A stretch of 64,000 nt of DNA, taken from the NCBI RefSeq assembly GCF_018332715.1, contig NZ_BOQP01000027.1, forward strand, positions 268,183-332,182. The letters run 5' to 3'. Source of the stretch: Winogradskya consettensis. Lineage in GTDB: Bacteria > Actinomycetota > Actinomycetes > Mycobacteriales > Micromonosporaceae. Below, in pieces: positions 26,267-34,475 of this stretch (position 1 is its first letter; each line of letters opens with the position of its first letter). Both the position numbers and the translations under genes were made by a program. Below the pieces are notes generated by a model. It was given only the letters and a program-made list of their open reading frames with translations. It searched no databases and was not told the origin of the DNA.

Positions 26267-28422
26267 GCGCCCCGGCGGCTGCGGCACGCCCGTCCACCCG
26301 GCGCGTCCGCACGCCCACGGTGATCCAGATGGAGGCCGTCGAGTGCGGTGCGGCGTCGCTCGGCATCGTGCTCGCCCACTTCGGCCGGCATGTTCCGCTC
26401 GAGGAGTTACGCCAGACCTGCGGGGTCAGCCGGGACGGGTCGACGGCGGTGAGCGTGCTCAAGGCCGCGCGGACGTACGGGCTGGAGGCCAAGGGTTTCC
26501 AGATGGACGTCGGCGCGCTGGCCAAGACCGACCTGCCCGTGATCCTGTTCTGGCGGTTCGCCCATTTCCTGGTGCTGGAGGGGTTCGGGCGCCGGGTGCA
26601 CCTCAACGACCCGGCCACCGGGCCACGCACCACCAGCTGGGAGGACTTCGACGGCTCGTACACCGGCGTGGCCCTGACCCTGCGCCCGGGCCCGGACTTC
26701 CGGCGCGGCGGTTCCCGGTACAGCGTCTTCCGGGCGCTCGGCGCGCGGTGGCGCAACCTCGGCTCGATCCTGCCGCAGGTTCTGCTGCTCGGCATCGTGA
26801 TCGCGCTCGTCGGCCTCACCATGCCCGCGATGACCACGGTTTTCGTCGACCGGGTGCTGCTCGGGGACGGTCACGGAGCGCTGACCGGTCTGGTCCTGGC
26901 CATGGCCGTCGCGGTCGTGCTGACCCTGCTCGCCGGGCTGCTGCAACAGCGGTTACTGGTACGGGCGGAGGCCGCCGTCGCGCTGGGCAGCGCGGCCCGC
27001 TTCATGCGCCACCTGCTCAGGATGCCGCTGTCGTTCTTCGATCAGCGCCAAGCTGCCGATCTGACCAACCGGGTCCGCAGCAACGACACCGTCGCCGCGC
27101 TGTTCACCCGCCGGGTCGCGGTCACCGTCGTGGACCTGCTGCTGATCATCACGTACGGGCTCCTGCTCTGCCGCTACGACGTCGTGCTCGGGCTCTGCGC
27201 GGTCGCGTTCTCGGGCGTCAACGTGGCGGTGCTGCGCTACGTCTCGGCACAGCGCACCAGCGCCGTCGCCGGGATGGCCGCCGACCGGGGCAAACTGTTC
27301 GGCACTGTCTACACGACCATTCAGATGATCGAGTCGATCAAGGCGGCGGGGGAGGAGCAGAAGGGGTTCCAGCGCTTCGCCTCCCGGGGCGCGGCCGTCA
27401 TCGCCGGTCAGCAGAAGCTCGGCGTGCCGACCGCCGCTCTCGCCGTCGTCCCGGCGGTGATCGCGTCGCTCAACACCGCGGTGCTGCTCAGCGTCGGTAG
27501 TTACCGCGTGCTGGCCGGCAGCCTCTCCGTCGGGATCCTGCTCGCCATGCAGGGGCTCACCGCGATGATGAACCGGCCGGTTGCGGGCCTCACCGCGCTG
27601 GGTTCGCAGTTGCAGGACATGAGCGCCGACCTGAGCCGGCTGCGGGACGTGGAGAACTACCCCCTGCCCCCACCGGCCGCGCCGCGCGGCGAGTTCGCGC
27701 CGATGGAGGGTCACCTGCGCCTGCGCGGGGTGACGTTCGGGTACAACCCGCTGGCCGCACCGCTCGTGGAACGTTTCGATCTGGACGTGGCGCCCGGTGC
27801 CCGGGTCGCACTCGTCGGTGGCTCGGGCAGCGGCAAGTCGACGGTGGGGCGGCTCGTGGCCGGGTTGTACGAGCCGTGGTCCGGTGAGATCACGGTCGAC
27901 GGCCGGCGGCGCGACGACATCGACCCGGACCTGTGGGCTGCCACCGTCGCGCTGGTGGACCAGGATCAGTTGCTGTTCGAGGGCACGGTCCGGGACAACA
28001 TCACGCTGTGGGACCCGACCGTCCCCGACGAGGTGGTCATCGAGGCGCTCACCGACGCCGGTCTGTACGCCGAGGTGGCCTGCCGTCCGGGCGGCCTGGC
28101 CAGCCGGGTGACGGAAGGTGCCAAGAACTTCTCCGGCGGTCAGCGCCAGCGTCTGGAGATCGCGCGGGCCCTGGTGCGCCAGCCGAGCGTCCTCATCCTG
28201 GACGAGGCGACCAGCGCGCTGGACGCGGAGACCGAACGGCTGATCGACCACAACCTGCGCCGGCGCGGAGCCACCTGCCTCGTGGTGGCGCACCGGCTCT
28301 CGACCATCCGCGACGCCGATCTGATCGTGGTGCTCGACCGCGGCGGCGAGGCAGAGCGTGGCAGCCACGAGGAACTGATGGCAGCCGACGGGATCTACGC
28401 GGGCCTGGTCCGCGACCAGTAA
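26263..28422 (+). CDS. Peptidase-containing ABC exporter (C39 PCAT) for RiPP leader cleavage and export
   Basis: 719 residues; ATG 26263 overlaps the preceding stop (ATGA). The N-terminal C39 peptidase has oxyanion Q22, nucleophile C28 (QMEAVECGAASLG), H101 (FAHFLVLEG) and D116 (LNDPATG), so it is catalytically complete. Six membrane helices span about 160-440. The ATPase has Walker A GGSGSGKST near 518, signature FSGGQRQRLE near 623 and LILDEATSALDAE. This class cuts after a double-Gly-type site while exporting the peptide. Both precursors here carry a small-residue leader end (AG or VA) that could suit it. Followed 10 bp later by the second ABC gene. Confidence 0.95.
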   Translation: MSAPAAAARPSTRRVRTPTVIQMEAVECGAASLGIVLAHFGRHVPLEELRQTCGVSRDGSTAVSVLKAARTYGLEAKGFQMDVGALAKTDLPVILFWRFAHFLVLEGFGRRVHLNDPATGPRTTSWEDFDGSYTGVALTLRPGPDFRRGGSRYSVFRALGARWRNLGSILPQVLLLGIVIALVGLTMPAMTTVFVDRVLLGDGHGALTGLVLAMAVAVVLTLLAGLLQQRLLVRAEAAVALGSAARFMRHLLRMPLSFFDQRQAADLTNRVRSNDTVAALFTRRVAVTVVDLLLIITYGLLLCRYDVVLGLCAVAFSGVNVAVLRYVSAQRTSAVAGMAADRGKLFGTVYTTIQMIESIKAAGEEQKGFQRFASRGAAVIAGQQKLGVPTAALAVVPAVIASLNTAVLLSVGSYRVLAGSLSVGILLAMQGLTAMMNRPVAGLTALGSQLQDMSADLSRLRDVENYPLPPPAAPRGEFAPMEGHLRLRGVTFGYNPLAAPLVERFDLDVAPGARVALVGGSGSGKSTVGRLVAGLYEPWSGEITVDGRRRDDIDPDLWAATVALVDQDQLLFEGTVRDNITLWDPTVPDEVVIEALTDAGLYAEVACRPGGLASRVTEGAKNFSGGQRQRLEIARALVRQPSVLILDEATSALDAETERLIDHNLRRRGATCLVVAHRLSTIRDADLIVVLDRGGEAERGSHEELMAADGIYAGLVRDQ

Positions 28423-28432
28423 GGGGTTCGCC

Positions 28433-31417
28433 ATGTTGGAGCGTGACTGGGACCGGCTGTTCGGCCACGGCGAAGCGGAGCAGGGCCGCTCCGTGGCGCT
28501 CGGCGGCGTGCATCCCGCTTTTCTGGTCGACGGCCCCGCCGACCTCTTCGCCGTCCGGGAGAGCGAGGCGGGTACACCGTCGCGCCGCCACTTCGTCGCC
28601 CGGCTACCCCGTTACAGTCTGGTGCCGAGCGGCGAGCCGGCCGGTCCGTGGCGGCTGATCCTGGTTCCGCTGCCGGGAACCTCCGTGCGCCACCTCACCC
28701 GGGAACGGCTCGAACTGGCCGAACGCTCGGCCGCCGCCCCGGAGACGGTGACGGCCGCCCGTGCGCTGGCGGCGGCCGTCGATCTGATGCTGCTCACCGT
28801 CGCCGACGCCGTCCGTGACGGCAGCAACCCCCGGGGTGCGAAGACCCTCGTCCCGGGCGGCTCGGTCACCCTTGCCGCCGGTGAGGCCCTGACGACGAAC
28901 AACGAGATCCGATGGGTACGCCCGGACGGCGGCCGCCTGGTCCACAACGGCGGAACCGCGGGCACGATCGGCGACGGTGAACTGGTCCCGCTCGCCGGCC
29001 GGGACTGGGTCGTCGCGCAGAGCCCGTGCACGGTCCTGGACCGCTCGACGTGGCAACTGCTCGTCGCGGGGGATCTGCTCCCCGCCCTCGACGCCCACGT
29101 GCGCCGGCTGCTCGGCGTCGTCGAGGACCGGGTGGAGCGGCTGGCGATCCGGTTCGTCGGCGGTATCGGTGAACGTAAGCGGGAGAATGCCGCCTCGCTG
29201 CGGGGCGCCGCCCGTACGGCTCTGCGGGTCGTCGGTGGAGGCGCGGACGTGCCCGACGACGACCATGAGTACCGCTTCGCGCGTTACCGCAGGGTCGCCG
29301 ACATCCTGGAGATCGTGACCGGTGCCGACGACCCCGACGACGACAGCGCGGTCACCGTGGTCGAGCCGGCAGACCGGCGGCACCCGCCCACCGACGACCG
29401 GCAGGCGCTCGAAGCGGTCGCACGCAGCTCCGCGCTGCACGTACGCCCCGTGAAACTGCCGGGCCAATGGTGGCGGCACGACCTCGGGCCCCTCGTCGGC
29501 TGGCGCGACGGAACAGCGGTTGCGCTCCGGTTCCGCAGCGGTCGCTACCACGAGATCGACTCCCGGATGAGGACCGCGGCCCCGATCACCGCGGCGGCCG
29601 CCGCGGCGTTCGAGCCGTCGGCCGGACAGGTCCAGGCGCCACTGCCGAGACGGGCCTCCATGCGTGACGCACTACGCCTCGGGCTGGGCGGCGGTGCCCG
29701 CGACCTGCGGGCGCTGCTCGCCGTCGGGCTGGTCGCGGCCACACTCGGCCTGGCCACCCCGATCGTGGTCGGGCGGGTGCTGGCGTCGGTGAGCGAGGCG
29801 GGCACCGGTACGGGCTTTCTCGGCCTGGCCGCCCTGCTGGTCTCCGCGGCGGTGGTGGCCGGGCTCGTCGGGATCACCCAGGGGTTGCGGCTGCTGCGCC
29901 TGGAGGGCCGCGCCGAGATCGGCACCCAGCTCGTGCTCTGGGACCGGCTGATGCGGCTCCCGGTGCGGTTCTTCCGCTCGACCAGCAGCGGCGAGCTCGC
30001 CAACGCGGTGCTCGGCATCTCGTTCGTCCGGCAGTCGCTGTCCGGTCTGCTCGCCCAGGCGGTCACCGCCTCGCTGACCGTGGTCGCCGAGCTGTCGTAC
30101 ATCTTCTGGGTCAGCGCCCCGCTCGGCCTCGGCTGCCTCACCGTCCTGGTCGTGGCGGTGCTGCTGGTATGGGTGTTCGGCGGGCTCGTCGTGCGCCGGC
30201 AGCGCCGTGCCCTGCCCGCGGAGCACCGCTCGGCGGCGCTGACCAACCAGCTGCTCGCCGGGATCACGAAGATCAAGCTGGCCCGTGCCGAGGACCGGGC
30301 GTTCAGCCGATGGGCGCAGAGCCACGCCCTGGCTCGCGCCGATCTCAATCGCGTCCGCAATGTGCAGAGCATCCTGATAGCGGTGGCGACGGTACTCCCG
30401 CTCGCCGGTCAGCTCGCTTTGTTCGCCATGCTCGAAGGCCCACTAGCCGGTCAGATCACGCCGGAACGGTTCTACTCGGTCAATGTGGCCTACACGCTGC
30501 TGCTCGGTGCGGTCCTCGTCGTCGTCGCCGGCAGCGTCGAGGTGCTCGCCGCCGTGCCGCGCCTGGAGGTGCTCGCGCCCGTGCTGGAGGCCGACCCGGA
30601 GCGGTTGCCGGACCGGGTCGACCCGGGCGACCTGCGCGGGGAGATCCACATCAACGACGTCACCTTCTCCTACCAGCCGGACGACCCGCCCGTGCTCAAC
30701 GGTGTCTCGCTGCTGGTACGCCCCGGCGAGTTCGTCGCCGTGGTGGGGCCCAGCGGCTGCGGCAAGTCCACGATGCTGCGTCTGCTGCTGGGCTTCGAAC
30801 AGCCGACCAGCGGTGCCGTGCTCTACGACGGTCAGGACCTCGCGGAGCTCGACGTGCAGGCCGTGCGGCGCCAGTGCGGGGTGGTGCTGCAGGACGGCAT
30901 GCTCTTCGCCGGCAGCCTGCGGGAGAACATCGCGGGTGCGGGCAACTACCCGCTGGAACGGCTCTGGGAAGCGGCCCGGATGGCCGGGCTCGACGGTGAC
31001 ATCGCCGGCTTCCCGATGGGCATGGGCACCAACGTGCCGTTCGGCGGCGGGACACTGTCGGTGGGCCAGCGGCAGCGGGTACTCATCGCGCGGGCGCTGG
31101 TCGACCGGCCCCGGATGTTGTTCTTCGACGAGGCCACCAGCGCCCTCGACAACCGTACGCAGGAGATAGTCACCAGAAGCACCCGGGCGCTGGCGGCCTC
31201 CCGCATCGTCATCGCGCACCGCCTCTCGACGGTGATGAACGCGGACCGCATCGTCGTGATGGACCGGGGCGTCGTGGTGCAGGACGGCACCTACCCGGAG
31301 CTGATGGCCGACCGGGACGGGCTGTTCCACCGCCTCGCCCGGCGGCAGCTCCTGGTCGCCCCGGAGCACACGCCGGACGGTGCGGAGCTGCCGCGCCCCG
31401 CCGAGCACGGCGTCTGA
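28433..31417 (+). CDS. NHLM-type ABC transporter/ATP-binding protein, long N-terminus
   Basis: 994 residues; ATG 28433 behind AAGGGG. About 410 N-terminal residues have no membrane segment and resemble the cyclic-nucleotide-binding-like region seen in the second ABC protein of NHLM bacteriocin systems. Membrane helices span about 415-700. The ATPase holds Walker A GPSGCGKST near 771, Q-loop QDGMLFAGSL, signature LSVGQRQR near 874 and LFFDEATSALDNRT. There is no C39 peptidase, so it presumably pairs with the upstream PCAT as a heterodimer or acts as a self-protection pump. Its stop lies 4 bp from the stop of the convergent MerR gene. Confidence 0.92.
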   Translation: MLERDWDRLFGHGEAEQGRSVALGGVHPAFLVDGPADLFAVRESEAGTPSRRHFVARLPRYSLVPSGEPAGPWRLILVPLPGTSVRHLTRERLELAERSAAAPETVTAARALAAAVDLMLLTVADAVRDGSNPRGAKTLVPGGSVTLAAGEALTTNNEIRWVRPDGGRLVHNGGTAGTIGDGELVPLAGRDWVVAQSPCTVLDRSTWQLLVAGDLLPALDAHVRRLLGVVEDRVERLAIRFVGGIGERKRENAASLRGAARTALRVVGGGADVPDDDHEYRFARYRRVADILEIVTGADDPDDDSAVTVVEPADRRHPPTDDRQALEAVARSSALHVRPVKLPGQWWRHDLGPLVGWRDGTAVALRFRSGRYHEIDSRMRTAAPITAAAAAAFEPSAGQVQAPLPRRASMRDALRLGLGGGARDLRALLAVGLVAATLGLATPIVVGRVLASVSEAGTGTGFLGLAALLVSAAVVAGLVGITQGLRLLRLEGRAEIGTQLVLWDRLMRLPVRFFRSTSSGELANAVLGISFVRQSLSGLLAQAVTASLTVVAELSYIFWVSAPLGLGCLTVLVVAVLLVWVFGGLVVRRQRRALPAEHRSAALTNQLLAGITKIKLARAEDRAFSRWAQSHALARADLNRVRNVQSILIAVATVLPLAGQLALFAMLEGPLAGQITPERFYSVNVAYTLLLGAVLVVVAGSVEVLAAVPRLEVLAPVLEADPERLPDRVDPGDLRGEIHINDVTFSYQPDDPPVLNGVSLLVRPGEFVAVVGPSGCGKSTMLRLLLGFEQPTSGAVLYDGQDLAELDVQAVRRQCGVVLQDGMLFAGSLRENIAGAGNYPLERLWEAARMAGLDGDIAGFPMGMGTNVPFGGGTLSVGQRQRVLIARALVDRPRMLFFDEATSALDNRTQEIVTRSTRALAASRIVIAHRLSTVMNADRIVVMDRGVVVQDGTYPELMADRDGLFHRLARRQLLVAPEHTPDGAELPRPAEHGV

Positions 31418-31421
31418 GCGT

Positions 31422-32144
31422 TCAGCCGATGTCGATCGTGGGGCTGCCGTGGGGGTGCAACGGGCTCTCACCGCCCCACTCCGCGAGCAGGTCCGGCATC
31501 GCGGTCGGGCCGAAATTCTCCAGCGCCACCCGGAAGGCCTCGGTGAGCAGCCCGATCATGCTGTTGGTCAGCAGGTCGGTCCTGGTGTCCAGCTCGTCCC
31601 AGGTGGACATGGCGCCGGCGCGCAGGGTGGGCGTGGCGCTGACGATCCGCTGACCGGTGGAGCGGACCAGGTCCTCGGCGATCAGCCGCAGCCGGTCGAG
31701 GACCTCGGAGAGCATCTGCAACGATGGCACGGTGTGCACGCCGGCCCGGTTGAGGCCGACCACCGAGCGCATGAGCCGGCTCCGGACCATCTCCACGCTG
31801 CCGTTCTCGCCCCTGACGAGGACACCGTGCCGGGCCAGGGCGTGCACCAGGCCGGGCTGCTCGCGCCCGAGGCGCTGCAGCAGCAGTTCCAGCGCCTCAC
31901 CGGCCGGCTCCGGGCTGCGTACGCCGAGGATCGCCTCGATCGCGACCAGGTTGTAGCCCTGCCGTTGCAGCGACTTGATGGCCTCGAGCCGCCGGACGTG
32001 GCTCTCGTCGTAGTACGCGGTCCGGCCCCGGCGGATCGGCGCGCTGAGCAGCGACCGGGTCTGATGGGCGCGGATGTTGCGTGGCGACATGCCGACCTTC
32101 GAGGCCAGCTCCTCCACGGTGTAACGGGAACCTTCGGCCGCCAT
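31422..32144 (-). CDS. MerR-family transcriptional regulator of the RiPP cluster
   Basis: 240 residues; ATG 32144 with GGAGGG just upstream. An upstream open extension lacks similarity. The N-terminal winged helix reads SRYTVEELASKVGMSPRNIR, then TAYYDESHVRRLEAIKSLQRQG and a dimer helix. About 160 residues follow that I cannot assign; they are long enough for a ligand- or peptide-sensing domain. The start is unusual in having RAHQTRSLL where most MerR proteins have RxYxxxGLL. It sits between the exporters and the precursor genes and is divergent from the precursors, so it is the likely pathway switch. Confidence 0.87.
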   Translation of the reverse strand: MAAEGSRYTVEELASKVGMSPRNIRAHQTRSLLSAPIRRGRTAYYDESHVRRLEAIKSLQRQGYNLVAIEAILGVRSPEPAGEALELLLQRLGREQPGLVHALARHGVLVRGENGSVEMVRSRLMRSVVGLNRAGVHTVPSLQMLSEVLDRLRLIAEDLVRSTGQRIVSATPTLRAGAMSTWDELDTRTDLLTNSMIGLLTEAFRVALENFGPTAMPDLLAEWGGESPLHPHGSPTIDIG

Positions 32145-32392
32145 GGACCCTCCGAATCGTGTTCGCTTGCTTGCGCAGCGTAAGTTCCGGAGTGGGGGAG
32201 GGGCATCCCTCAAATCGTCCACTAAAAGTCTGACAGGGTCGGCTATGGCGAAATCCATTCGCCTTCGCTAATGTCATGGGCTTCAATGTGCGATGCGGCC
32301 GGCAACCATTGCACCGATCCGCCCGTAACGGTTCGTACGGCCTGCGCAGCTCCGTAGAACCCGGCTTTGCGCGCCGTCGCGCGGCGCACGAT

Positions 32393-32425
32393 ATGGCTTC
32401 CATCATCCCTTGAGGAGGAAGCCAT
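32393..32425 (+). promoter_or_regulatory. Hairpin covering the start codon of precursor 1
   Basis: ATGGCTTCC (32393-32401) and GGAAGCCAT (32417-32425) form a perfect 9-bp stem with a 15-base loop. The stem includes two bases of the start codon at 32424 and the end of the ribosome site GAGGAGGAA. As RNA it could restrict initiation of the precursor until opened. No direct evidence of function. Confidence 0.5.
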
Positions 32426-32786
32426 GGATCCCGGAGACCGTGCGGTGTTCATCGCCGCGTACGGGCGGCTCGTGGTCGAGGTGTGGTCCGACCCGGCCCG
32501 CGAGGAGTTGCTCGAACGCGACCCCCGGCAGTTGCTCACCGAGTACGGCATCGCCGTGCCCGACGACGTTCCCGTCACCGTGCGCCGCGACGCAGGCGAC
32601 GCCGAACCCGATCTGGAAACCCAGGTGGAGGCGTGGAAGCACGCGTCCGACCTCGGGGAACTCGTGCTGTTCGTGCCCGCTTTGGAGTCCGGCGGCGAGA
32701 TCGAGATCGACGAACGCGAGCTGGAGAACGTCGTGGCCGGCCTCGAGCCCGGCACCGCCTGCTGCTGCCCCTGCTGTTGCACCTGA
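32424..32786 (+). CDS. RiPP precursor 1 (NHLP leader, Cys-rich core)
   Basis: 120 residues; ATG 32424 with the strong site GAGGAGGAA. Residues 1-100 match the nitrile-hydratase-alpha-like leader type: VEVWSDPAREELLERDPRQLL, then YGIAVPDDVPVTVRRDAGD, then acidic DERELENVVAG. The expected exporter cut is after A105-G106. The proposed core is LEPGTACCCPCCCT (107-120), with Cys at 113-115 and 117-119 plus T111 and T120, ideal for a YcaO cyclodehydratase and SagB dehydrogenase to turn into consecutive thiazoles. Leader type and core are read directly; the number of rings is not known. Followed by a hairpin and precursor 2. Confidence 0.93.
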   Translation: MDPGDRAVFIAAYGRLVVEVWSDPAREELLERDPRQLLTEYGIAVPDDVPVTVRRDAGDAEPDLETQVEAWKHASDLGELVLFVPALESGGEIEIDERELENVVAGLEPGTACCCPCCCT

Positions 32787-32810
32787 ACGTGTAATCCGCG
32801 GGGCGCCGCA

Positions 32811-32845
32811 AACCGATGACGGCAGCGCCTTCTGCCGTTCCGGTT
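32811..32845 (+). terminator. Hairpin between the two precursor genes
   Basis: ACGGCAG (32819-32825) pairs with CTGCCGT (32832-32838) around a 6-base loop, extended by AACCG/CGGTT with a small internal bulge. No T-tract follows. It could trim or attenuate the transcript so that precursor 1 is made in excess over downstream genes. Confidence 0.5.
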
Positions 32846-32909
32846 CGACACCCGCCAATTCTCGTAACGTCTGCAACCACCAAGCCACCGCATTCGAAAG
32901 AGGGTTCCG

Positions 32910-33272
32910 ATGTCCGACGCCGAGCACACCGAGTTCACCCGCAAATACGTCGACCTGCTGGTGAAGGTCTGGCGCGACGACGCCGAGCAGGCGCAGCTTC
33001 TCGCCGATCCGACCGCCTACGCCATCGCCGCCGGCCTGCCCGTCGCCCCGGGGGACACGGTCGCGCTGGACCGCTCCGAGCTCGAGCACCTGCCGACCCG
33101 TGCCGACGTTCTGAGCCAGTGGAACGAGAGCGCCTCCACGCACATCCTGATCGTCCCGGCGACGCCGCTCATCGACACCGCCGAGCTCAGCGAGGCCGAG
33201 CTCGACCTGGCGGCGGCGGTGGCGGACAACAACGTCAACGTCTCGCTCTGCATCTTCGCCGAGACCGCCTGA
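32910..33272 (+). CDS. RiPP precursor 2 (NHLP leader, different core)
   Basis: 120 residues, exactly the length of precursor 1; ATG 32910 behind AAAGAGGG. The leader is clearly homologous: YVDLLVKVWRDDAEQAQLLADP, then AAGLPVAPGDTVALDRSELE, then LSEAELDLAAAVA. If cut after V104-A105, the core is DNNVNVSLCIFAETA with only one Ser (112), one Cys (114) and one Thr (119). That is a poor azole substrate compared with precursor 1, and suggests a different modification such as backbone thioamidation by the adjacent YcaO-TfuA pair, radical SAM chemistry, or a partner peptide. Which enzymes act on it is inference. Confidence 0.88.
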   Translation: MSDAEHTEFTRKYVDLLVKVWRDDAEQAQLLADPTAYAIAAGLPVAPGDTVALDRSELEHLPTRADVLSQWNESASTHILIVPATPLIDTAELSEAELDLAAAVADNNVNVSLCIFAETA

Positions 33273-33282
33273 CATCGCACGC

Positions 33283-33308
33283 GGCGGGCCGCCCCCGGGC
33301 GGCCCGCC
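33283..33308 (+). terminator. Very GC-rich hairpin between precursor 2 and YcaO
   Basis: GGCGGGCCGCCC and GGGCGGCCCGCC are perfect complements with only CC between them, giving a stem of 10-12 bp. It starts 11 bases after the precursor 2 stop and lacks a T-run. Likely an attenuator or RNA-stabilising stem that keeps precursor mRNA abundant relative to the enzyme genes. Confidence 0.6.
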
Positions 33309-33335
33309 GGGCACCCCGGAAGGAGGACCGGCGCC

Positions 33336-34475
33336 ATGACCATCGTCCGTGGCATCAACACCTACCGCAGCACCACCGCCGAGCAGACCTGGGAACGGAT
33401 CCGGCCCCTGCTGCCCGCGATCGGCATCACCCGCGTCGCGGACCTCACCGGGCTCGACGACATCGGCCTGCCGTCGCACGCCGCCTACCGGCCCGTCAGC
33501 CGCACGCTGACGGTCAGCCTCGGCATCGGGCTGACGGCGACACCCTCGAAGGTCAGCGCCGCGATGGAGGGCGCGGAGGCATGGCACGCGGAGAACCCCG
33601 TGCTGCCGATCGTCGCACGATGCCCGGCCGACGAGCTCGAGCTGCCCTATCGCGTACGCGACCTGCAACTGGCCCTGCGGTCCCCGCTCACCGGCGGCAC
33701 CGTCCTGGACTGGGTGGCCGGCCGGGGGCTGCTCACCGGCCGGACGGTCCCGGTGCCGCTGGAGACCGTGCGGCTCGACTTCACCGCCCGCCGTGACTGG
33801 GCCCGGGTCCTGTTCCGCCCGACCAGCAACGGTCTCGCCGCCGGCAACACCCTCGCTGAGGCGACCCTGCACGGCCTGCAGGAGCTCATCGAACGCGAAT
33901 GCGTCACCGAGTACACCGAGGCCCCGGTCGCCCAGCGGCGATACGTGGACCCGGACGAGGTCACCATGCCCGGCACCCGGGCCATCGTGGCGGCGCTGCG
34001 CGCGGCGGACTGCTGGACCGAGGTCTGCGACATCACCGACGATCTCGGCGTCGCCTGCTACGGCGCCACGATCTGGTCGCCGAGCCTGCCGCTGGTCTTC
34101 GGCGGCTTCGGCTGCCACGTCGAGCCGGGCATCGCCGTCGGTCGCGCCCTCGCCGAGGCCGTCCAGTCCCGGATGGCCGCGGTCTCCGGCGTCCGCGACG
34201 ACATCCACCCCCGCGTGTACGAGCTGGCCGATCCCCTCGCCCGCCCGCCCGTCGACCTCGACCGCACGATCCGGCCGCTGCGCCCGTCCCCCGAGCTGCC
34301 GGACAGCATCGACGAGGTCATCACCGACTACGCCACCCGGGTGTACGCCCGCACCGGCGTCGAGCCCTTCGTCGTCGACCTCACCCATGAGGAGCTCGGG
34401 TTGCCGGTCTGCAAGGTGTACGCCCCGGGGCTGCGGATGTTCCAGGACTCCAAGGTGAGCAGGCCGGGCCGATGA
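33336..34475 (+). CDS. Stand-alone YcaO protein, TfuA-partnered (thioamidation type)
   Basis: 379 residues; ATG 33336 behind GGAAGGAGG. YcaO fold with ATP-binding segments SKVSAAMEGAEAWHAEN (71 on), NTLAEATLHGLQELIERE near 173 and AVGRALAEAVQSR near 270. It lacks the E1-like leader-binding half found in the other YcaO of this cluster. Its stop overlaps a TfuA gene by ATGA. YcaO-TfuA pairs are known to install thioamides (methyl-coenzyme M reductase thioglycine, thioviridamide-type and thiopeptide pathways) using ATP and a sulfide source. The C-terminus (KVSRPGR) is not the PxPxP tail of azoline-forming YcaOs, consistent with another chemistry. Confidence 0.92.
   Translation: MTIVRGINTYRSTTAEQTWERIRPLLPAIGITRVADLTGLDDIGLPSHAAYRPVSRTLTVSLGIGLTATPSKVSAAMEGAEAWHAENPVLPIVARCPADELELPYRVRDLQLALRSPLTGGTVLDWVAGRGLLTGRTVPVPLETVRLDFTARRDWARVLFRPTSNGLAAGNTLAEATLHGLQELIERECVTEYTEAPVAQRRYVDPDEVTMPGTRAIVAALRAADCWTEVCDITDDLGVACYGATIWSPSLPLVFGGFGCHVEPGIAVGRALAEAVQSRMAAVSGVRDDIHPRVYELADPLARPPVDLDRTIRPLRPSPELPDSIDEVITDYATRVYARTGVEPFVVDLTHEELGLPVCKVYAPGLRMFQDSKVSRPGR

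Noticed and set aside
28433..31417. Second ABC protein as another leader peptidase
   Set aside because: Its long N-terminus lacks the Cys/His/Asp pattern of C39; only the upstream exporter has the catalytic set.
31422..32258. Longer MerR start at 32258
   Set aside because: The extra 38 residues have no similarity to MerR proteins, while ATG 32144 has a strong GGAGGG site and the HTH begins just after it.
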